DNA of 64,000 nucleotides, taken from contig CM106586.1 in assembly GCA_048013815.1 (NCBI GenBank), positions 15,376,001 to 15,440,000 of the forward strand. Direction: 5' to 3'. The notes beneath the pieces are model-generated. The model saw only the letters and a list, made by a program, of their open reading frames with translations. It had not been told where the DNA came from and did not search any database. This DNA comes from Setoptus koraiensis (Eukaryota; Arthropoda). The first letter of the stretch is position 1; each line of letters opens with the position of its first letter. A program made the translations under genes and the position numbers. This document shows, piece after piece, positions 56,995-64,000 of the stretch.

Positions 56995-59104
56995 GTAAAT
57001 ATCATATATTATCGCAATCATTGTTGCATCATTGTGTCGTTTCTTTTGCCGAGATGGCCGCCGGTCATCGCTCGAGCCGGCGGTCATCGCTCGAGCCGAG
57101 GATCGTCGCTCGAGCCGAGGCTCGTCGCCACGAGTCAGACCGGCCATCGATCATTAGCCTAATTGATGCCGGCGTGAGGGCCAGCGGAACGGCTCAATCG
57201 GGCGATCTCACGATCGGCTAGCCGCTATATAGCGTGATCACAATTGTGACTCTGTTACACAACAGTTACATAGCCGGCGACATATTGTGTGTGAAGCGAT
57301 ACACACGTGGCCAATAATCTATTTATTGTTGGCCTATCCATTTCGGCGCATTTCGTCGCCTTTTGTCGCGTTTCGTCGCGTTTCGGCGCATTTCGGCGCA
57401 TTGTCGAGCGTTCGCCGGAGAGTTTGTGTCACATACAAGTGGCCCCAAACCCTTGAGAGGCGACAATTGGCCAGCCTAAGTTTCAAGTTGCAACGGGCAG
57501 CGGCGGCGGCGGCAGGGGCCTGATTGAGATTAGTTGTTGGGCGTACGTGCCGTGAATGCTCTATTACTATTCATGGCCCCTGTTATTATCATGGCATGCT
57601 TATCACATAATAATCGGCTCAAGCGGCCCCATGCCAGTCGCAGCCAATTGTAGCTGATTGCTGATTAACAGCTAATTAGATAGAGAAATAGTAAATAGTA
57701 AATAGAGTGAATAGTAAATTGTAAATAGCCGCCGGCCAACAACTCACTCAATGTCGTTGCTGTCGCTGTTGTTGTTGCTGTTGCTGTTGTTGCTGTTGCC
57801 GTTGTTGTGAATGGGGCCCGGCATGTGAATTAAAGTTAAATTGAGTTGAATGGGCGCTCATTATTGCACTGTGTGGTGCGATACTTTTTAAACTGAGCCA
57901 ACGCTTGTGTCAGTGAGTGTGTGTGTGTGATAGCGGCCAATTGTCGTCCGTTCAACAATTTAGCAATTGGCCCAATTGGCCCACAATTGCCTACTGGGGC
58001 CCCGTCGCAATCAATAGCGAATTGTGTGAGCGCGTGCGATCAACATTAGTTGATTAATTCACTTAAATGGGCACATGGTTGTTGTTGTTGTTGTTGTTGC
58101 TGGTATCAGCCAATTGTGGCACAACTTGTGCCAGCCGATGGTAATACCAATGCAATTGATACGACGACGACGACGACTCTCTGGCTCAATTGCCAATTGC
58201 GACCCACACGGCTGACAATGTTGATAATGCGGATAATTTAACCGGACCCATAAGCCACACCCATGAGCGGACCCACGAGCCAGATAAATGGGGCATCTCA
58301 AGTGAAGTGAATTGAGCGCTGACAGCAGCAAACAAATTGCTTGATTTGCTTGTTTGCCGGCGGTTTTCGGGTGACTGAGCAGCGCGGCTCCGCTCCCCCG
58401 GCTCCGCTCGGCCCCTTGGCTCCTCTGGGGCCGGGCCGCCGTGTTTGTCGGGGCCGGATTTTATCTCTGCTTGGTCGACGTCGCCGACGCCGCCAATATC
58501 GCCGACGCCGCCGATGTCGCCGACGCCGCCGATGTCGCCGATGTCGTTGGCCCGGCCGGCCGAAAGTGAGCGCCGCTCTCTGACGTTTATATTTTCATTT
58601 CATTTCAATTCGATTCGTTTTATTTAATTTTGTTTATCCCGCTCTCTAGTGGCCCCAGCGGCTGCACTGATTGACAGCCGGCGACCGCTTGTTTGCGCTC
58701 GCCTTTGATTGAGTGAGTGCCACCATCGATTGGCACCTAATTGGCGCCCCAATCACCCCACTGCAACGGCCACTTGTGCCGGGCGCCACGTAACGGATAT
58801 TCATACTAACCCCCATTTCTCTGTGCTACATTTCTCTGTGCTCTATTTCTGCCGATTGCGCCAATTGCGCCAATTGTGCCGATTCCGTCAATTGTGCCGA
58901 TTGCGCCAATTGTGCCGATTGCGCCAATATTCCGTCAATTCCATCAATTGTGCCGATTGTGCACCCCCTCATTCCAACTACGCAATGCAACGACGATGAT
59001 CGACGCAACCACCGACGCGCAAAACGGCACAAACTGCGCACGACATCGGACACACGGACGCCGGATAAAATAATCGCCCCAACAAACAATCGGACAACTG
59101 ACAG
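56995..59104 (+). other. Intron 1 of the Mnx-like gene
   Basis: This is a 2.1-kb intron between GTAAAT at 56995 and ACTGACAG at 59104. It contains a GTCATCGCTCGAGCC-type repeat at about 57065-57120, a TTTCGTCGC-type repeat near 57340-57400, (TTG)n at 57747-57808, a GCCGATGTCGCCGAC-type repeat at 58480-58550, and a repeat of TTGCGCCAATTGTGCCGA type at 58853-58960. No coding exon recognised. Confidence 0.7.
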
Positions 59105-59256
59105 GCGCGCAACTGTTGAGCAAGACGCGACGACCGAGGACGGCGTTCACGTCGCAGCAACTGCTCGAGCTGGAGAACCAGTTCAAGTCGAGCAAGTACC
59201 TGTCGCGACCGAAGCGCTTCGAAGTGGCCACCAATCTCATGTTGACGGAAACTCAG
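59105..59256 (+). CDS. exex: Mnx/HB9 homeobox transcription factor, homeodomain exon (5' part)
   Basis: The exon begins after CTGACAG and completes the phase-1 codon of exon 1 (G|GC), reading [16 protein letters not shown] and then [35 protein letters not shown]. It ends at CAG|GTGAGT. The [21 protein letters not shown] signature and [12 protein letters not shown] are diagnostic of Mnx and distinguish it from Hox, Gsx and Pdx classes. It covers homeodomain positions up to Q44. The recognition helix with W48, F49, N51 and R53 must lie in a following exon. No sequence for KIWFQNRRMKWK was found before the window edge, so the gene runs off the right side. Confidence 0.95.
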
Positions 59257-62200
59257 GTGAGTTTTGCACAGTTTCGCGCACTTTTGCAGTTTCGCGCGCG
59301 CTCTTGCTGCGCTTCGGCTCGGCACAGTTTCATGACCAAACCGCCGGATCTGTCGAACGGCTTTGCCCGCGAATCGGCCGGGCCTCTTGAGCCGTCCGAA
59401 GCCGTGCACCGACACAAACGGCCCAATTCCATTGCCAAACACTGATCGTCCTATTATGCAAATTGGCAATTTCGGCCGTTGCGCGTTTGCCACTTTAAAG
59501 TCGATGAATGATGCCCGTTCGTCTCATCATCAATCACCGCCGGCCATTAGCATTATCATGTCGCCCGGTGTGATGTCGCACCGACACAATGCCACCGGCC
59601 CGGCCCGGCCGGCCGGCCGGCTAATCACCGGTCCGCCCCCGTTGGCCTATATGCCGGTTACGTGCAAGAATACGTGCTTATATGTTTATACGTACTCGTA
59701 TTCATGCAAGACGACCAGCACAATTATCATAACGCGCTAATATTTCGCTAACAATCCAAGTTTCTCATTACCCGCCGGGGTAGCCTCGTGCCCCCCGGCG
59801 CGAAATGCCCGTCCGAAGATGATCGTTTAATCAGTTGAGTTTGCCAATTAATCTACTGGCGCCAAGGAAAATCGTTGCCAGCATTTGACAATTTGACAAT
59901 TTATTGCGCGCCAACAAAATTGTGGCGCTGTTGCGCAACCTGTGCAACGACGCGAGGCTGTGCCGAGCAGCAAATATCGCATATGTCACGGCTAGACCGT
60001 GCAACTATAACTGTATAACTATAGGCTTGTTTGTTGTTGTTGATAGTTGTTTGTTGTTTGCCAATGATTGGCGCCAAATCGACATTACGCAACGCTCGGT
60101 GCACGCCGTGACCAATATTGCACAATGCGCGCACATAATATATTCAAAGCATTGTCGCCAACAACGACTTGTTATCTTGTTATCACTGCTTCAGTCAACA
60201 ACAATGACATAAATAACTGGCACTGGTATCATATAACTGCGCTAGTATTACGTAATTTGCGCGCCAATGTACGGTTGGCACAGTTGGTTGCACACGACGG
60301 CACACACACATTGGATGTGGCGCTAAATGGCACTGAATGGCACGCATTTGTGCTCATACATACCCCATAACTACAGTATAACGTAAATACACTGCGAGCG
60401 TATGAGCGTGTTGCGCAACGGTCCAATGTGCCGATGCCAAGCGGGCATTGCATCATCATTCGTGTGCATCCTCTTGAACAGTGGTGCGCATTGTGCGCAT
60501 GATTGAGGCGGCACATAGCGCCGGGCGCACGCCGAATTGTGCGCAGCAAATCGGGGCCCCGAGCAGGGGATAATCTCCATGGATAATGTTTACAATGTGC
60601 CGGCCCCAATAACCTGCAGCAACGCGCTGCACAATAGTGCTATATGTGTGATTAATGATGGCCGAAAGGGCGATTGGGTCTGGTGGAGCATGTGATGACA
60701 ACTAGATCAATGATGATTACGCTTACTCTCAACAATCAATCTATCCGAGCGAAAGTTTCCAGTCGCCGGCTAATAGAAGCCGATTTGTCGTTGTTGCCGC
60801 CGTCGTTGTTGCCGTCGTTGTTGCCGTCGTTGTTGCTGTTGGCGCTGTTGTTGCCGTCGTTGCGCAATAATCGAATTGGATTGTCACGTAACAGTGCTTT
60901 GTCGGTGCGTTCCATTAGCCTCTGTCTGTCGGGCCGTTATCGTTGGGTCGCACGACAATGAATAAATGATGCCCGTGTTTGTCGTCGGTCCGCATGCTCG
61001 GCCCACTTGCCGCTGCCCGCCGCTGCAAATCGATGCCATTCGATTCAATCTATTGGGGCCAATTTGTGCGCCGCATCCCGCGTAACACTTGTTGTTGTCG
61101 TGGCGGCCAAGCCACCAACCGGCCGACATGACAAACACAACAAGCCCACATAATAACGCCAATGTAACGCTAATGGACACGGCCATTGAAATCATTATAA
61201 CAGATCATTTGTTACGGTTAGTTTAACTAATGATGACTACCTGTTCTGTCTGTGCGCCGCTCCAATGGCTTGCCGTCGTTATGTTGTGTCATACCGTTAT
61301 GTTACGTCATGCCAGTATGTTGTTTGTTTGTGCCTTGTTTGTTCAGCGCTGTTCGGCACTGTTCAGCATTGTTCCCAATTGTTCAACATTGTGCCTCTGC
61401 TCCGACGCCGTGCGGCCTGCGCGCAACAGACTGTGCACAACAGACCCTATAGCCGCCAAGCTCACCTTTTTACCGGCACGCTCAACGCCACCTGCCTATA
61501 TTCGCCCGGACACACATATGCTCCGTGCCCCGGTGCGGTACAACCAGGCGATATCCGCGCGATACCGCGCGATATCCGCGCGATTTCCCGTGATTTCGCT
61601 GTCGGTGGCAGTGCGCTGTGAGTGGTTGTGCGCTGTCAGTGGTTGTGCGCTGTCAGTGGTTGTGCGCTGCCGGCAAAGGTGAGGCCGGTGCGCGCAGACG
61701 TGACTTGATTTCTGGCGTGAACGGCGCCCGCGGAACCCGCTCGGGCTGGCGGTTGTTGTTTGCATCATTGGGTTTTGTTTACGCAAATCTGTGCAATAAA
61801 CGGGCTCGTTGCGAGTCGCAACTTGCGACTGTGCCGACTGTGCTCAAAGTTGCAGCCTCAAACAACGACAACTGACAGCTCGTTGTCTCGCCGTCACTGG
61901 CGTGACGCTCATCCGAATCGGAATTTGCGCTACGGGGGCCCCCGCCGACGCCGAGCACACGCCGAGCCGACGCCGAGCACACGCCGAGGCCCTTCGAGGG
62001 GCGCGCAGGTTTGATTTGGGCCGAGTCGGCTTGTGAGCGGAGCACATTGTGCAAAGCGGGCTCAATTTCAGCCGCTCAAGTGAAAAAAGCTAAACCCGCA
62101 ATCCGATTGTGACCGGACTTTTCAAGTCGCGGGTCGCGGGTCGCAATTTGCAGCCCGAGCGAGCCAATCTCGCTGAGCGAATAATGATTTGTTTACTTTC

Positions 62201-62820
62201 AAATTACCTTACGTGTATTGACATAATATTTGTATAATGCACAACAAGCTCACTTGACAAACACGTGACGGCACAAACAGCGCGCGCAATAATTCAACAA
62301 TGCAAAACAAAGCATTGATGTCGAGCCATGACAGCGCGACAATATCTGGTCGCTATGTCACTGGCAATTGGGCCCGCGCCAGTGCGCCAACACCGACACG
62401 CGATGGGAAGAGCAAACAACGCACCTATATGCGCGCCATAATCACCCATTATATACTGTACATGGCGATTGTTCAATAGTTTTATTTGACAGAGTGCCCG
62501 CTGTCAGCTGACTGGCGACGCTGTCAAACGGCTGCCAGCTGACTGCCAACACTGTCAGACGACTGGCAGCGCTGTCAGTGCGACTGTTGTTGTGGTCGGC
62601 ACACGCACACACACTCGCGGGCCTCTTCATTAATTGCATCAAAATGGACGGGCCCACTTCCGGCGCTGCGAGCACACGCACGCGCGCACAGCGCTCTAGC
62701 TGTTAGAGTCTGGCGGCGCGCACAGCGCTCTAAAGGCGGGCACAGCAATGGCGCACGATGTGCCAAATTGACATGATAATCAACGCGCACCACAGTATTA
62801 TTATAATCCAATTACACACG

Positions 62821-62905
62821 TTGCGCAACGCGCGTGCAGCGCGCTAGCAACTTGACGGCGCACGTTACGTAACGTAATTACGCGCCAGTTACGCAACTTA
62901 CGTAA
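62821..62905. promoter_or_regulatory. Cluster of TTGCGCAA/TTACGTAA/TTACGCAA octamers in Mnx intron 2
   Basis: TTGCGCAA at 62821, TTACGTAA at 62865, TTACGCAA at 62889 and TTACGTAA at 62898 lie within 85 bp; ACGTAACGTAA overlaps extend two of them. These are textbook C/EBP and PAR-bZIP type palindromes. Location in an intron of a developmental regulator makes an enhancer role possible, but the same octamer is common across the window. Confidence 0.35.
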
Positions 62906-62940
62906 CGTAAGGCAACACGCGCGCCCCATTGGCGCGGCGG

Positions 62941-62994
62941 CGTTGAGCCGCAGCACGTTGAGCCGCGGCACGTTGAGCCGCGGCACGTTGAGCG
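62941..62994. repeat. 15-bp tandem repeat CGTTGAGCCGCGGCA
   Basis: Three full units start at 62941, 62956 and 62971, with a partial one at 62986. Confidence 0.92.
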
Positions 62995-63230
62995 AGCCAA
63001 AGCGCAATGCAAATATACAAATGAATAGATTAGCTTAGATTATAAGTTATAGATAGTGTGCGTGAATAGCGGCGTGCAAACATGACTCGCCAAGCCGTGA
63101 GCGTGTGTGTGTTGCGTAACAGTCACAACAATGGCGCCATTTGTTAATCAGTGGTAATCTCTGGGCAGCTTAAAGGGGTTGGCGTCTCTCGCCGCCGACA
63201 TGCCCGCTAATGGCTCCCCTCATCGACAAC

Positions 63231-63350
63231 AACCGCCGACAACCGACAACCACCGACGACAACCGCCGACAACCGACAACCACCGACGACAACCGCCGAC
63301 AACCGACAACCACCGACAACAACCGCCGACAACCGACAACCACCGACAAC
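63231..63350. repeat. 30-bp tandem repeat, 4 units
   Basis: Units start at 63231, 63261, 63291 and 63321 and are built from the pieces AACCGCCGAC, AACCGACAAC and CACCGACRAC, so the 30-mer is itself a trimer of a 10-mer. It is open in the plus frames (QPPTTDNHRR) but has no coding context. Confidence 0.95.
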
Positions 63351-64000
63351 AAGCACAACGTGGCGCAAATTGGTTGTGTCTGCTGGGCACGCGTTGCCGA
63401 GCGACTTATAACTTGTAAGTTAAAAGCGAGTTGCATCAGAGCGATCCGACGATCAGATGCGGTTGCCATCGCCGGCGCTGACAGCCAACTCTGGATTTAA
63501 TTTAAATCTAAACAATCTAATCTGTCGGCCAGTGCCAGTTGTTCGCGCCAACCTCAACCACTGCGCTGTGACGTAAGCGACCAAGCACAGAACGCGGCAT
63601 CGTGCAACAATGGCATAATATAATGATGGCATTATGTAATCATCGCAGGCTATTATCACGGCGTCACACGATGGTAGCCTCGTATCATGTGATAATTCGC
63701 GTGATACGCAGGTGACTTGTGGTGCGTTGTCGGCGTTGAGCGACCGTTATTATTATTGGCGTGAGTGTCGCGCTGGCTAGATTGACGGGATACATAAATT
63801 AAATAATATATTGTGCAAACAAACTGACATTGATTAGCGCGTTTGGTGTGCTAAACAACTTGACAAGTTGCATTAAATGATAATCATACTACCGCTAATG
63901 AACTAACTGTTTTGGCACACACACACTGCATTGGAAAATTGTTTCATTTTGGCGCACTTTCACACTCGCAACACGCTACTAATTTCGTCGCATTGGCTCG

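Larger units (their letters stand above)
59257..64000 (+). other. Intron 2 of the Mnx-like gene, running off the window
   Basis: Starting at the consensus donor GTGAGT, at least 4.7 kb contain no recognisable exon. It holds (TTG/CCG)n at 60791-60861, 17-bp copies of AGTGGTTGTGCGCTGTC at about 61619-61670, a GCCGAGCACAC repeat at about 61945-61995, a TTACGTAA cluster at 62821-62905, and 15-bp and 30-bp arrays. No separate gene is supported. Confidence 0.65.

Noticed and set aside
54720-57221. Reading exon 1 of the Mnx gene through to the TGA at 57221
   Set aside because: The frame after 56994 is repetitive and Arg/Ser-rich, whereas the GTAAAT donor joins in phase to the homeodomain exon, which is the biologically sensible product.
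1-64000. Transposons, retroelements or virus-derived genes
   Set aside because: I looked for reverse transcriptase, integrase, transposase, capsid and envelope motifs and for long terminal repeats and saw none; only simple and tandem repeats are evident. Short non-autonomous elements could be missed by eye.

Overview
The window is animal nuclear DNA. Coding blocks have GT-AG introns, polyadenylation signals and long Gln/His/Asn runs, and there are no operons or bacterial ribosome binding sites. The gene set (an Mnx/HB9-class homeobox gene, REXO5, RRP15, a GPR155/LYCHOS-like membrane protein), the abundant (CAN)n triplet arrays and the lack of obvious CpG depletion fit an invertebrate, most likely an arthropod. 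An acariform mite is a guess; nothing here fixes the species.

Layout. Positions 1 to about 34,200 contain no protein gene I can support. This GC-richer sequence is full of minisatellites with many different units (9 to 30 bp), (CA)n and (CAN)n arrays, perfect stem-loops and recurring short motifs. The motifs are TTRYGYAA palindromes, CAGGTGAG/CTCACCTG octamers, and one phased E-box/AP-1 array. One 41-codon ORF at 27,558 is a weak small-gene candidate. From 34.3 to 42.0 kb the texture becomes AT-richer and gene-like. RRP15 (+) and REXO5 (-) are convergent neighbours about 120 bp apart, and both families act on ribosomal RNA maturation. Next comes a two-exon GPR155/LYCHOS-like gene (-) joined across a 102-bp intron, whose C-terminal DEP domain I could not find. 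From 46.5 to 49.2 kb there is a tandem duplication: two single-ORF genes (-) for unrecognised secreted proteins of 237 residues, about 75% identical by hand alignment, duplicated together with flanking DNA. From 54.7 kb to the right edge lies the 5' part of an Mnx/exex homeobox gene (+). It has a very long glutamine- and histidine-rich first exon, a 2.1-kb intron, an exon with the first 44 homeodomain positions, and an intron that runs off the window, so the recognition helix is outside.

No rRNA, tRNA, CRISPR array, transposon ORF, retroelement or virus-like element was recognised. The most interesting items are the tandem secreted pair, the very frequent TTRYGYAA octamers, the four AP-1 plus five E-box array at 12.8 kb, the 19-bp repeat in which every unit is a consensus 5' splice site, and two hairpins with 21-bp arms.
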